The position numbers and the translations under genes are program-made. Positions 50,723 to 58,444 of a DNA stretch of 64,000 nt are shown here, in pieces. The stretch covers positions 1 through 64,000 of the forward strand of contig DATKCK010000078.1 of the NCBI GenBank assembly GCA_035513215.1, in the 5' to 3' direction. The notes beneath the pieces were generated by a model. That model saw only the letters and a list, made by a program, of their open reading frames with translations, did no database searches and was not told where the DNA came from. This DNA comes from DATCZB01 sp035513215. Lineage in GTDB: Bacteria > Pseudomonadota > Gammaproteobacteria > Steroidobacterales > Rariloculaceae. How positions within the stretch are numbered: position 1 is the stretch's first letter; every line of letters begins with the position of its first letter.

Positions 50723-52039
50723 TCAGCTCGCTTCTTCCGGGAGGCTCTCATCGACGAGCTCGCCCAGCGAGCCCCCGCCGAGCTCGTTAGTGATCGCGTC
50801 GTCGATCCGATCGGCGATGTGGTCGATCGTTTCGTTCCAGGTATCGCGGGATTGAAACTCGCCGTCCCCGCCTCGCATCGTCGCAATGACATCGGTCAGC
50901 ATGATGCGATGCGGGTCGCGGCCCGGGATCAGCCGGTGCTCGCTGTCCTTGGACAGCAGGCGTGCGTTCAACAGTCCGGCGATGATCGGCTCCAGAGTGC
51001 TGCGCGGGACGCGCAGCGCGGCCGCGAGGCTTTCGTCCGTCCAGCCGTGTCCCGGACGGGCAAAGTCGCTCGCCACCATGTACATGATGCTGAGGCAGAG
51101 CCGCTCGCTCGAGCTGTTGCCTATCGGCGCCGTCCGCCGGCCGTGGCGGAGCTGAAACGGGTACTGAACGTAATAAGCGAGCTGTGAGCCCAACAGGAAG
51201 ATGAGCCAGGTCAGATAAAGCCAGATCATGGCCACGAACACGACGACGAATCCAGAGTAGATGGCTTCGAGCCGCGCGGAAGTGGCGACGACGCCCGCGA
51301 ACAGATAGCCGCTCCCTGTCCAGACGATGCCGGCTACGAGACCGCCTATCAACGCCGGTCTCAGCCTTACGGTCGTGTTGGGGATGAACAGATAGAGGAA
51401 GGTAAACGCGCAGACCACCAGGAGATAAGGCAGAGCGTCGCCGATCCGCATGATCAGCGCACCGATCGTCTGGCCCGCACTGAGCCTCTCGACAAGCGCC
51501 TCGCTCGAGAAGCTCGCGATCAGCCCGGCCGCCACGAGCATGATCGTGGGTCCGATCAGGATGACGCTCAGATACTCGGTGAAGCGGCGCCCGAAGCTTC
51601 GCGGCCGGTCGACGCGCCAGACGAAGTTGAAGCTGCTTTCGACCTTTTTCGCCATCGACATCACCGTCAACATGAGCAGTCCGACGGCGATGACCGCGAG
51701 CAGTCCACTGCTGACGTTGTCCACGAACGAGATGATCGTTTGCGTGAACTCGTCGGCGCGCGGTCCGATCGGCTGCATGAAGCGCCGCAGCAGCGGCTCC
51801 ATCTGGCGGTGAATCCCGAGCCCCTTGGCGATGGCGAAGGCGAAGCCGAGCATGGGCACGACCGAGAGCGCGGTCGTGTAGACGAGGCTCATCGCTCTCA
51901 GGTTGATCTCGCCGGTCGAAAGTTCCCGCACGAGGGCGTACAGATAGCGCGCGATGGCGACAGCATACCGCGGGAGCGGCTTCTCCGGTTCCTGTTCGGG
52001 CCATAGCCGCCGGCGAAGGAATTGAAGCACGTTGTCCAA
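50723..52039 (-). CDS. YihY/BrkB-family inner membrane protein
   Basis: The 438-residue product is a YihY/virulence factor BrkB-type membrane protein, with about six helices in the first 300 residues (including SLVYTTALSVVPMLGFAFAIAKG and VGLLMLTVMSMAKK). The C-terminal 130 residues are a soluble winged-helix-like domain (LRVPRSTLEPIIAGLLNARLLSK) that longer family members have. The family function is unproven; it was once mistaken for RNase BN. It starts with TTG 52039 and overlaps no other gene. Confidence 0.88.
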   Translation of the reverse strand: MDNVLQFLRRRLWPEQEPEKPLPRYAVAIARYLYALVRELSTGEINLRAMSLVYTTALSVVPMLGFAFAIAKGLGIHRQMEPLLRRFMQPIGPRADEFTQTIISFVDNVSSGLLAVIAVGLLMLTVMSMAKKVESSFNFVWRVDRPRSFGRRFTEYLSVILIGPTIMLVAAGLIASFSSEALVERLSAGQTIGALIMRIGDALPYLLVVCAFTFLYLFIPNTTVRLRPALIGGLVAGIVWTGSGYLFAGVVATSARLEAIYSGFVVVFVAMIWLYLTWLIFLLGSQLAYYVQYPFQLRHGRRTAPIGNSSSERLCLSIMYMVASDFARPGHGWTDESLAAALRVPRSTLEPIIAGLLNARLLSKDSEHRLIPGRDPHRIMLTDVIATMRGGDGEFQSRDTWNETIDHIADRIDDAITNELGGGSLGELVDESLPEEAS

Positions 52040-52057
52040 AGCGTGCGGCTCGCGGCC

Positions 52058-52948
52058 TCAGCGGGTCAGCCGGTCGAGCGCCTCGCGGTACTTCTCGCTC
52101 GTGCGCTGAATGACGACGGCCGGCAGCTCGGGTCCCGGAGCCTGCTTGTTCCAATCCAGCGACTCGAGATAGTCGCGCACGTATTGCTTGTCGAAGCTTG
52201 GGGGCGATGCGCCGCGGCGATAGCTTTCCGCCGGCCAGAAGCGCGACGAATCAGGCGTGAAGACCTCGTCGATCAACATCAGTCCGCCCGTCTTGTCGAT
52301 CCCGAACTCGAACTTGGTGTCGGCAATCATGATGCCTCTGGATTTGGCATAGTCGGCCGCCCGCGAATAGAGCGTCAGCGATACCTCCTCGACACGGCGC
52401 GCGAGCTCCGGGCCGATCAGATCCTCGACGGCCTCGATGCTGATGTTCTCGTCGTGTTCGCCGGGGGCGGCCTTGGTGCTCGGCGTGAACAGCGGCTCGC
52501 TGAGCTGCTCGGCGAGCTCGAGCCCCCTCGGCAGCTCGACGCCCGACACCGCGCCGGTCCGGCAGTAGTCCTTCCAGCCGGAGCCGATGAGGTAGCCGCG
52601 CACGACGGCCTCGACCGGCAGCGGACTCGATTCCTCGACCACTACGGCGCGCCCGCGTACGGTTTCGCGGTCGCCGGGATCGTCCAGGACCGTTTCGAGA
52701 TCGATGCCGGTCAGGTGGTTCGGGATCAGATGGGCGAGCCGCTCGAACCAGAAGTTCGAGATCGCGGTCAGAATGGCACCTTTGCCCGGGATCGGGTCCG
52801 GTAGAACCACGTCGAAGGCTGAGATACGATCCGTGGCGATGATGAGCAGCCTTTCCGAGTCGACCCTGTAGATGTCGCGCACTTTGCCGCGGGCAACGAG
52901 ATCGAGGCTGTTCAAGCTGGATTCGTACAGCGGTCGCGGCGAGCTCAT
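52058..52948 (-). CDS. purC: SAICAR synthetase
   Basis: PurC joins CAIR and aspartate. The 296-residue product is the longer type found in yeast and many bacteria rather than the 237-residue E. coli type. It has LVARGKVRDIYRV, ATDRISAFDVVLPDPIPGKG and IMIADTKFEFGID. A TAAACT box lies 6 bases before the ATG. It lies on the same strand as yihY and is divergent from djlA. Confidence 0.96.
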   Translation of the reverse strand: MSSPRPLYESSLNSLDLVARGKVRDIYRVDSERLLIIATDRISAFDVVLPDPIPGKGAILTAISNFWFERLAHLIPNHLTGIDLETVLDDPGDRETVRGRAVVVEESSPLPVEAVVRGYLIGSGWKDYCRTGAVSGVELPRGLELAEQLSEPLFTPSTKAAPGEHDENISIEAVEDLIGPELARRVEEVSLTLYSRAADYAKSRGIMIADTKFEFGIDKTGGLMLIDEVFTPDSSRFWPAESYRRGASPPSFDKQYVRDYLESLDWNKQAPGPELPAVVIQRTSEKYREALDRLTR

Positions 52949-52954
52949 CTCATG

Positions 52955-52960
52955 AGTTTA
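52955..52960 (-). promoter_or_regulatory. TAAACT box 6 bases before the purC ATG
   Basis: Minus strand: TAAACT-CATGAG-ATG. Same TANNNT-6-ATG layout as hisI, purE and coq7. Lacks a -35 match. Confidence 0.4.
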
Positions 52961-52976
52961 CAAGGATTCGATTGCC

Positions 52977-53747
52977 GTGCGCTGGTTCGGTAAGGCGATC
53001 GGTGCGGCGCTCGGGATGGCGCTCGGCAGTTACCCCGGCGCCATGCTCGGCGCTCTGTTGGGGCATCAGTTCGACCAGGGACTCGGCGACGCCGTGCCGG
53101 GCGCGGCGCCTCGCACGCAGCAGCTTTTCTTCGAAGCGACCTTCGAGGTCATGGGACGCGTTGCCAAGGTCGATGGCCGCGTTTCGGAGGAGGAGATTCA
53201 AATCGCGCGCCGCATCATGCACGCGATGCAACTGAAGCCCGACCAGGTCCGTCGGGCCATCGATCACTTCACGGCCGGCAAGCGATCCGACTACCCGATG
53301 CAGCAGCGGCTCAACGATCTGGTCGCCGGCATCGGCCACCAGCCGGAGCTGGCCCGGGCCTTCGTCGAAATTCAGGTGCAGGCCGCCATCGGCGCCGGCG
53401 AAATCGCACCAAGCAAGCGCGAGCTGCTCTGGCAGATCGCTCACAGGCTCGGCGTCAACCGCGTCGAGCTGGCCCAGATCGAAGCGATGCTGCACGCGCG
53501 GCAGCAGGGCTCGCGCCCCGCGGGACGCGGACCGAGTCTCGCCGATGCCTACAGAGCGCTTGGCGTGGATTCCAGCGCTGACGACAAGGAAATCAAGACG
53601 GCCTATCGGCGCCTGATGAATCAGCATCATCCCGACAAGCTCGTCTCGAGGGGATTACCGGAATCGATGACCGCCGTCGCCGAGGAGCGAACGCAGCAGA
53701 TCCGCGCGGCCTACGACCGGATCAAGGAAGACCGGGGCTTCAAGTAG
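52977..53747 (+). CDS. djlA: Co-chaperone DjlA
   Basis: DjlA is a membrane-anchored J-protein that stimulates DnaK. The 256-residue product starts with GTG 52977 after SD AAGGA. A glycine-rich N-terminal hydrophobic helix (about 8-30) is followed by a TerB-like helical domain (about 48-172) and a J domain (about 188-256) with HPD at 218-220. Converges with crp. Confidence 0.93.
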   Translation: MRWFGKAIGAALGMALGSYPGAMLGALLGHQFDQGLGDAVPGAAPRTQQLFFEATFEVMGRVAKVDGRVSEEEIQIARRIMHAMQLKPDQVRRAIDHFTAGKRSDYPMQQRLNDLVAGIGHQPELARAFVEIQVQAAIGAGEIAPSKRELLWQIAHRLGVNRVELAQIEAMLHARQQGSRPAGRGPSLADAYRALGVDSSADDKEIKTAYRRLMNQHHPDKLVSRGLPESMTAVAEERTQQIRAAYDRIKEDRGFK

Positions 53748-53748
53748 A

Positions 53749-53772
53749 AAGCGCCGCGCGGCCGCGGCGCTT
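53749..53772. terminator. Perfect hairpin between convergent djlA and crp
   Basis: AAGCGCCGCG (53749-53758) and CGCGGCGCTT (53763-53772) form a perfect 10-base-pair stem with a 4-base loop. It starts one base after the djlA stop. On the minus strand it is followed by a short T stretch only. It probably terminates both genes, but the missing long T-run leaves room for another role. Confidence 0.5.
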
Positions 53773-53789
53773 CGGTAGATCACAGGTGG

Positions 53790-54473
53790 TCAGGCCGGGC
53801 GCCGCAAGGCCTGGGCTCGCGCGCGCGGCGGTGCGGGCCGCGCATTGAGCACGACGATTGTCTTGCCGCTGGCACGTACGAGACCCTGTTCCTCCAGAAC
53901 CTTCAGCACGCGGCCGGCCATCTCGCGGGAGCATCCCACGAGGCGGGACAGCTCCTGGCGCGATACCTTTATCTGCATGCCATCGGGATGCGTCATCGCA
54001 TCGGGTTCCTTGCACAGGTCCATGATCGCGTGCGCGACTCGTCCCGTGACATCGACGAAGGCGAGGTCGCCGAGCTTGCGATTCGTGCGGTCGAGGCGGG
54101 ACGCGAGCTGGGTAGCGAGCTCGAACACGATGCCAGGACTCTCGGAGGCGATCTGTCGGAAGCGCGGATAGGTCATCTCGGCGATCTCGCTCGCGGTTCG
54201 CGTGCGAACCCAGGCGCTGCGCGTCGGCTGCTCGTAAAAGAGCCCCATCTCGCCGAAGAACTGTCCCTTGTTGAGGTAGGCCAGCACCATCTCGTTGCCA
54301 TCCTCGTCTTCGATCATCACCTCGACCGATCCGTCGACGATGTAATAGAGCACGTCGGGCAAATCGCCGGCGTGGATCATGACGGTCTTCGCCGGGATCG
54401 TCCGGACGCGGCAATAACTCAGGAAACGGTTGATTGCCGGAATGTCGCTAAGGGGTCTCAAGACGTCTTCCAT
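53790..54473 (-). CDS. crp: Crp/Vfr-type cAMP-responsive regulator
   Basis: A CRP-family regulator of 227 residues with the cAMP pocket FFGEMGLFYEQPTRSAWVRTRT (R85 and S86 match the E. coli phosphate-binding pair), the dimer helix, and the HTH VSRQELSRLVGCSREMAGRVL, where R183, E184 and R188 match the DNA-reading residues of CRP. So it probably binds TGTGA-type sites. The cAMP pocket is kept, favouring Vfr/Crp over the c-di-GMP-responsive Clp of Xanthomonas, though this is not decisive. SD GGAG precedes ATG 54473. Confidence 0.92.
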   Translation of the reverse strand: MEDVLRPLSDIPAINRFLSYCRVRTIPAKTVMIHAGDLPDVLYYIVDGSVEVMIEDEDGNEMVLAYLNKGQFFGEMGLFYEQPTRSAWVRTRTASEIAEMTYPRFRQIASESPGIVFELATQLASRLDRTNRKLGDLAFVDVTGRVAHAIMDLCKEPDAMTHPDGMQIKVSRQELSRLVGCSREMAGRVLKVLEEQGLVRASGKTIVVLNARPAPPRARAQALRRPA

Positions 54474-54561
54474 AGGTGCTGACTCCAGATTTGACTTAAT
54501 GCGATGGTGTACCAACGAGTGGAAATCTGTAAAACAAAAACTCCCGAAGCTGTGACACCCG

Positions 54562-55200
54562 TCACAGGCGGTAGGCCAAGCGGCGCAGGATTTCGCCGCC
54601 GACCGCCATCAGAGTGCGAACTGGCTCACGAATCGGCGCGGCGCCTGCGGCGCTCGCCTCGCTGCCGTGGCGAGCTTCGTCGGCGGTCATCTGCTCGAGA
54701 ATCGCACGGCTCTTCGCGTCCCGTTGCGGGAGTCGAGCCAGGTGGTCTTCGATATGCGCTTCGACCTGTCTCTCCGTCTCGGCGACGAAGCCGAGACTCG
54801 TCGCGTCGCCCGATATCCCGGCGAGCGCGCCGACGGCCGCGCTGCCGAAAAACCACGCAGGATCGAGCCGGCTCGGTCGGCCACCGAGCTCCTCGATGCG
54901 GCGGGTGCACCACGACAGGTGGTCTGCCTCCTCGGCAGCGGCTCTCTCGAGGCGATCGGCGGTCGCGGGAGTGCGCGCGAACAGAGCCTGCCCCCTGTAT
55001 AGCGCCTGCGCCGAGATCTCGCCTGCGCGATTGACGCGCATGAGCCGCACGCTCTCGGCCTGCTCGGCCGGGGACAGCGGGGCGTCGTCGACGGTGTCGG
55101 CCGGCGAGGCCCGGCCTGCGGGCGGGTCGGTTAGGACGGTCTTCAGACCCTGATCGAAGACGGCGACCAGCCGATCGTTCCAGGAGATGGCGCGGGTCAT
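54562..55200 (-). CDS. coq7: 5-demethoxyubiquinone hydroxylase Coq7
   Basis: Coq7 is the di-iron enzyme that hydroxylates C6 of demethoxyubiquinone. The 212-residue product has all ligands: E61, E91-x2-H94, E143 region and E175-x2-H178 (NRAGEISAQALYRGQ; EEADHLSWC; TADEARHGSEA). E. coli uses the flavoprotein UbiF instead. Two UbiH-family flavoproteins are also here (61181, 62449). ATG 55200 has a TATACT box 6 bases upstream. A longer frame to 55449 crosses a dispersed repeat. Confidence 0.95.
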   Translation of the reverse strand: MTRAISWNDRLVAVFDQGLKTVLTDPPAGRASPADTVDDAPLSPAEQAESVRLMRVNRAGEISAQALYRGQALFARTPATADRLERAAAEEADHLSWCTRRIEELGGRPSRLDPAWFFGSAAVGALAGISGDATSLGFVAETERQVEAHIEDHLARLPQRDAKSRAILEQMTADEARHGSEASAAGAAPIREPVRTLMAVGGEILRRLAYRL

Positions 55201-55206
55201 CGCCGA

Positions 55207-55212
55207 AGTATA
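55207..55212 (-). promoter_or_regulatory. TATACT box 6 bases before the coq7 ATG
   Basis: Minus strand: TATACT-TCGGCG-ATG. No SD fits between box and start. The dispersed repeat core at 55221-55233 lies where the -35 region would be. Confidence 0.45.
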
Positions 55213-55220
55213 CGAAAAAC

Positions 55221-55233
55221 GGGGTCTGACCCC
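55221..55233. repeat. GGGGTCTGACCCC element between coq7 and rplM
   Basis: A single perfect core, complementary form of the element at 99 and 32365. It lies between the divergent coq7 and rplM promoters. A short direct repeat (CCATCGTCGCG twice) follows directly. Confidence 0.8.
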
Positions 55234-55255
55234 ATCGTCGCGCCATCGTCGCGGC

Positions 55256-55284
55256 TTGCCAGAGCCTGCGCCGGCCATTAGACT
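55256..55284 (+). promoter_or_regulatory. Sigma-70 promoter for rplM-rpsI
   Basis: TTGCCA (55256-55261) and TAGACT (55279-55284) are 17 bases apart. The predicted leader is about 37 bases and contains a GC-rich inverted repeat (GGCC-GTCC-GGCC). In E. coli L13 represses its own leader; whether this short one does is unknown. Confidence 0.6.
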
Positions 55285-55327
55285 TCGCCCTCTTTCGCCG
55301 GCCGTCCGGCCCTTAAGAACGAGCTCG

Positions 55328-55756
55328 ATGAAGACATTTTCGGCAAAACCCGCTGAGGTCCGTCGCGACTGGTACCTCGTTGATGCAGAGGGAAAAACGC
55401 TCGGCCGCCTCGCATCGGAGCTGGCGCGGCGCCTGCGGGGCAAGCACAAGGCGACCTATACGCCGCACGTGGACACAGGCGACTACATCGTCGTCGTCAA
55501 TGCCGAGAAGATCCGTGTGACCGGACGCAAGCTCAAGGACAAGGTCTATCATCGCCACACGGGCTACATCGGCAATCTCAAGTCCGAGTCGCTCGAGAAG
55601 CTGCTCGAGCGCGCGCCCGAGCAGGTGCTCAAGCTCGCCGTCAAAGGCATGTTGCCGCGCACGCCGCTCGGCAGGAGCATGCTGAAGAAGCTCAAGATCG
55701 TGCGCGGGGCCGAGCATCCGCATCAGGCGCAGCAGCCGATCGCACTGGAGGTATAA
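55328..55756 (+). CDS. rplM: 50S ribosomal protein L13
   Basis: L13 is an early 50S assembly protein. The 142-residue product begins MKTFSAKPAEVRRDWYLVDA and has LRGKHKATYTPHVDTGDYI and GMLPRTPLGR. ATG 55328 gives the family N-terminus; the frame is open upstream to 55187 but that part crosses the promoter and repeat. Confidence 0.98.
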   Translation: MKTFSAKPAEVRRDWYLVDAEGKTLGRLASELARRLRGKHKATYTPHVDTGDYIVVVNAEKIRVTGRKLKDKVYHRHTGYIGNLKSESLEKLLERAPEQVLKLAVKGMLPRTPLGRSMLKKLKIVRGAEHPHQAQQPIALEV

Positions 55757-55761
55757 GCGCG

Positions 55762-56154
55762 ATGGCCTTGGAACAGTATTACGGTACCGGACGCCGCAAG
55801 ACCTCTTCGGCGCGCGTCTATCTGCGGCCCGGCAGCGGCGCCATCGTCATCAATGGGCGTCCGCTGGACCAGTTCTTCGGGCGCGAGACGGCGCGGATGA
55901 TCGTCCGGCAGCCGCTCGCCCTCGCGGATGTCGAGGGCCGTTTCGATATCCGGGTCAACGTTTCGGGCGGAGGCACGACGGGCCAGGCCGGCGCGATCCG
56001 GCACGGCATCACGCGGGCGCTGCTGGTCTACGACGAGAGCCTCCGCACACCGCTTCGCAAGGCCGGTTTCGTGACTCGGGACGCCCGCGAGGTCGAGCGC
56101 AAGAAGGTCGGACTGCGCAAGGCTCGCCGGGCAACCCAGTTCTCGAAGCGTTAA
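55762..56154 (+). CDS. rpsI: 30S ribosomal protein S9
   Basis: S9 contacts P-site tRNA with its C-terminal tail. The 130-residue product has YYGTGRRKTSSARVYL and ends KARRATQFSKR. It follows rplM by 5 bases. Confidence 0.98.
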   Translation: MALEQYYGTGRRKTSSARVYLRPGSGAIVINGRPLDQFFGRETARMIVRQPLALADVEGRFDIRVNVSGGGTTGQAGAIRHGITRALLVYDESLRTPLRKAGFVTRDAREVERKKVGLRKARRATQFSKR

Positions 56155-56173
56155 ACAACGAGCTGATTCCCTG

Positions 56174-56247
56174 TGGGGGATCGTCTAGCGGTAGGACATC
56201 GGACTCTGACTCCGAGAACCCTGGTTCGAATCCAGGTCCCCCAGCCA
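56174..56247 (+). tRNA. tRNA-Gln (anticodon CTG)
   Basis: A complete 74-base cloverleaf: acceptor TGGGGGA/TCCCCCA, D stem GTCT/GGAC, anticodon stem TCGGA/TCCGA with loop CTCTGAC (anticodon CTG, reading CAG), T arm CCTGG-TTCGAAT-CCAGG, discriminator G, and encoded CCA (56245-56247). It follows rpsI by 19 bases and is likely cotranscribed with it. No tandem tRNA and no integrase beside it. Confidence 0.98.
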
Positions 56248-56295
56248 ACTCCGTCGTCGGGGTATTCGACGGCCGTCAGCGGAAGAACCTGACGG

Positions 56296-56955
56296 TCACG
56301 ACAGCGTGCGGCACTCCCTGGCCGAGGCGACGAGCAGCACGTCCGCCGGCCGATTGGCGAAGATTCCGACCGTCACCACTCCCGGTATCTGGTTGAAGCG
56401 CTGCTCCATCTCCACCGGGTTGCTGATCACGAGATTGTGAACGTCGAGAATGTGGTTGCCGTAGTCGGTGATGAAGTCTTCTCGCCAGATGGGTTGGCCG
56501 CCGGCCTTGATCATCTGCTTGCTTACGAGTGATCGCGCCATCGGGACGACCTCGACCGGCAGCGGAAACTGGCCGAGATGGCCGACGAGCTTGGTCTCGT
56601 CGATGATGCAAACGAATCGCCGCGCCGCGCCCGCCAGGATCTTCTCGCCGGTCAGCGCGCCGCCTCCGCCCTTGATCAAGTGCCGGTGTTTGGTCGCTTC
56701 GTCCGCGCCGTCGACGTAGAGATCAACGGCCGGGACGTCGGACAACTCGCTGACCTCGATTCCGAGGGACCGAAGCCGGCGCGTGGATTGCTCGGAGCTC
56801 GATACGACGGCATCGAGCCGGGCCTTCTCGTCGGGGAGCGCATCGATGAAGTGGTTGACCGTCGACCCGGTCCCCACGCCAAGGACGATGCCGTCCCTGA
56901 GGTAGCTCATGGCCGCGAGGGCGGCCCGGCGCTTATTGCTGTCCTGCTCGCTCAC
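56296..56955 (-). CDS. rpiA: Ribose-5-phosphate isomerase A
   Basis: RpiA interconverts ribose-5-phosphate and ribulose-5-phosphate. The 219-residue product has VLGVGTGSTVNHFIDAL, SSSEQST, DLYVDGADEA and KGGGGALTGEK. It starts with GTG 56955, just 7 bases after the T-run of an intrinsic terminator on the same strand, so its expression may depend on read-through. Confidence 0.97.
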   Translation of the reverse strand: MSEQDSNKRRAALAAMSYLRDGIVLGVGTGSTVNHFIDALPDEKARLDAVVSSSEQSTRRLRSLGIEVSELSDVPAVDLYVDGADEATKHRHLIKGGGGALTGEKILAGAARRFVCIIDETKLVGHLGQFPLPVEVVPMARSLVSKQMIKAGGQPIWREDFITDYGNHILDVHNLVISNPVEMEQRFNQIPGVVTVGIFANRPADVLLVASARECRTLS

Positions 56956-56960
56956 GACCC

Positions 56961-56994
56961 CGAAAAAACAGTGCCCGCGCAGGGGCGGGCACTG
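56961..56994 (-). terminator. Strong intrinsic terminator after the H1-like gene
   Basis: On the minus strand a perfect 10-base-pair stem (CAGTGCCCGC with GCGGGCACTG, loop of 6) is followed directly by T6 (complement of A56963-56968). It ends the transcript of the lysine-rich gene but lies inside the 5' region of rpiA. Confidence 0.9.
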
Positions 56995-57036
56995 TATGGC
57001 TCATGAGTCCAAGATGACTCAACGAGAAGCGGCAAA

Positions 57037-57246
57037 TTAGCGCTTCTTGCGAGCTGCTTTGCGCTTCGTCTTGCGCTTAGCCTTCTTCTTCTTGGCCTTT
57101 TTCTTGCCCTTCTTGGCAACCTTGCGCTTGGCGGCTTTGCGCTTGGCTTTCTTGCGCTTCTTCGCCGCCGGCTTCTTCGCCGCTTTACGCTTGGTCGTCT
57201 TACGCTTAGTCGATTTCTTTTTCGAAGATTTCTTCTTCGCTGCCAT
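57037..57246 (-). CDS. Lysine-rich histone H1-like nucleoprotein
   Basis: The 69-residue product is almost only Lys, Arg and Ala, with about 30 Lys in repeated KKK, AKK and KRK units (MAAKKKSSKKKSTKRK at the start). It resembles the AlgP or HC1-like tails that bind DNA without a fixed fold. The cell probably uses it for nucleoid compaction, which is inference. SD ACGGAG precedes ATG 57246, a TATACT box (57285-57280) lies upstream in an A/T-rich stretch, and a strong terminator follows. So it is a well-defined single-gene unit. Confidence 0.85.
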   Translation of the reverse strand: MAAKKKSSKKKSTKRKTTKRKAAKKPAAKKRKKAKRKAAKRKVAKKGKKKAKKKKAKRKTKRKAARKKR

Positions 57247-57419
57247 TGGGTAGTCTCCGTGTCGGAATAAACGGCGTCGAGTATATATAAAAGAACAAGA
57301 ATTTCCAGCGTGTTATCGATTTTTGCGCATATGGCGCACATCAGGTCGAAAGCGAATGTGCGGCCAGTCACAACTAAAACGACTCGTCGAGTCGTCGATT
57401 GAGACGTCTCGCGATTGAA

Positions 57420-57887
57420 TTACCGTTCCAGAGAGAGAATGAAACGCCAGTTTTCCGACGAGACGGGAATGACCGACAGACGATTGCCGCGCTTTAACAG
57501 ACGCAGGTCCGATAGCCTGTCACCCGCGTACTGCTTGAGTTTCACGAGGGCGAGGGGTTTTTCGAGCTTGCGCTTCAAGCGCACATCGACGACATACCAT
57601 CGCGAATTCGAGCGCTCGCTCTTCGGATCGAAGTGCTCGTCGCGACGATCGAACGCCGTCTCGTCGGGGTAAGCTTCGCGCGTGATTTCGACGATCCCGA
57701 CGATGCCGGGCTCCGGGCAGCTCGAATGATAAAAAAAGGCCAAATCGCCCTTTTTCATCTCGTCTCGGATGAAATTGCGCGCCTGGTAGTTGCGGACGCC
57801 GTCCCATCGGGTCGTTTGACGGGGGCTCGCTGCGAGGTCGTCGATGCTGAACGTGCCGGGCTCCGACTTGAGCAGCCAGTGCTTCAT
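57420..57887 (-). CDS. EVE-domain protein
   Basis: EVE domains are relatives of YTH and PUA folds that bind modified bases in RNA or DNA. The 155-residue protein is a single EVE domain: MKHWLLKSEPGTFSIDDL, TTRWDGVRNYQARNF, GDLAFFYHSSCPEPGIVGIVEI and WYVVDVRL. ATG 57887 overlaps the ygfA stop (ATGA). In proteobacteria this gene is often found with ygfA and zapA. The ligand is unknown. Confidence 0.93.
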   Translation of the reverse strand: MKHWLLKSEPGTFSIDDLAASPRQTTRWDGVRNYQARNFIRDEMKKGDLAFFYHSSCPEPGIVGIVEITREAYPDETAFDRRDEHFDPKSERSNSRWYVVDVRLKRKLEKPLALVKLKQYAGDRLSDLRLLKRGNRLSVIPVSSENWRFILSLER

Positions 57888-58429
57888 GGCCGTGCGAATC
57901 GCTCGAAGCCGTGCTCGGTCACTGCACCCCACAACGGCACGTCCCACGGATTCGGATCCATCCTGTCGACGCGTTGCAGCGCAAAAGCGGTGCCGACGAG
58001 CTTCGGCTTCAGCCACGTCTTGCGCCGACGCAGGAAGGCGAAGCAGCGGTCGTAGTAGCCGGCGCCCACGCCGAGCCTGTTGCCCGCGCTGTCGAAGGCG
58101 ACAAGGGGAGTCAGAACGAGATCGAGCGCCCGCGGGTCGATGAGCTCGGGGGGATAGGGCTCGGTGATACCGAAGAAGTTGGTCTCAAGGCGCGTGCGCT
58201 TCCCGACTCTGCCGAAGTGCATTTCCCCGCCGGTAATGATCGGCGCGAAAAACTCCCTGCGCTGATCGAAACGAATCAGGGGGCTTACGTCCGGCTCGCC
58301 ATCGAAGGCGAAGAACAAAGCGATCCGGCGGGCGGATCGAAAAGCCGGCAGCGTTCTTATGCGGTGCAGAATCGCGTCGTCGGCCGCCTCACGCTCGCCG
58401 GGGCCGAGGCGCCGGCGCGCCGCGCGCAC
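57884..58429 (-). CDS. ygfA: 5-formyltetrahydrofolate cyclo-ligase
   Basis: This enzyme turns 5-formyl-THF into methenyl-THF using ATP and is linked to persister formation. The product of 181 residues has FFAFDGEPDVSPLI, LVLTPLVAFDSAGNRLGVGAGYYDR and the C-terminal WDVPL motif. I chose GTG 58429 because it matches the E. coli length of 182 and leaves the 6S RNA closing stem free. GTG 58468 (194 residues) would lie inside the RNA gene. The frame stays open to 58567. Confidence 0.92.
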   Translation of the reverse strand: MRAARRRLGPGEREAADDAILHRIRTLPAFRSARRIALFFAFDGEPDVSPLIRFDQRREFFAPIITGGEMHFGRVGKRTRLETNFFGITEPYPPELIDPRALDLVLTPLVAFDSAGNRLGVGAGYYDRCFAFLRRRKTWLKPKLVGTAFALQRVDRMDPNPWDVPLWGAVTEHGFERFARP

Positions 58430-58444
58430 TTGCCGGCGTAAGGC

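Noticed and set aside
56273..56295. Inverted repeat CCGTCAG / CTGACGG after rpiA as a terminator
   Set aside because: Seven base pairs with a 9-base loop and no T-run on the rpiA strand.
56174..56300. tRNA-Gln as an attachment site for an integrated element
   Set aside because: No direct repeat of the tRNA 3' end and no integrase nearby; the neighbours are housekeeping genes.
57047..57250. Simple-sequence repeat or microsatellite
   Set aside because: The periodicity is explained by Lys/Ala codons of a real gene with SD, promoter and terminator.
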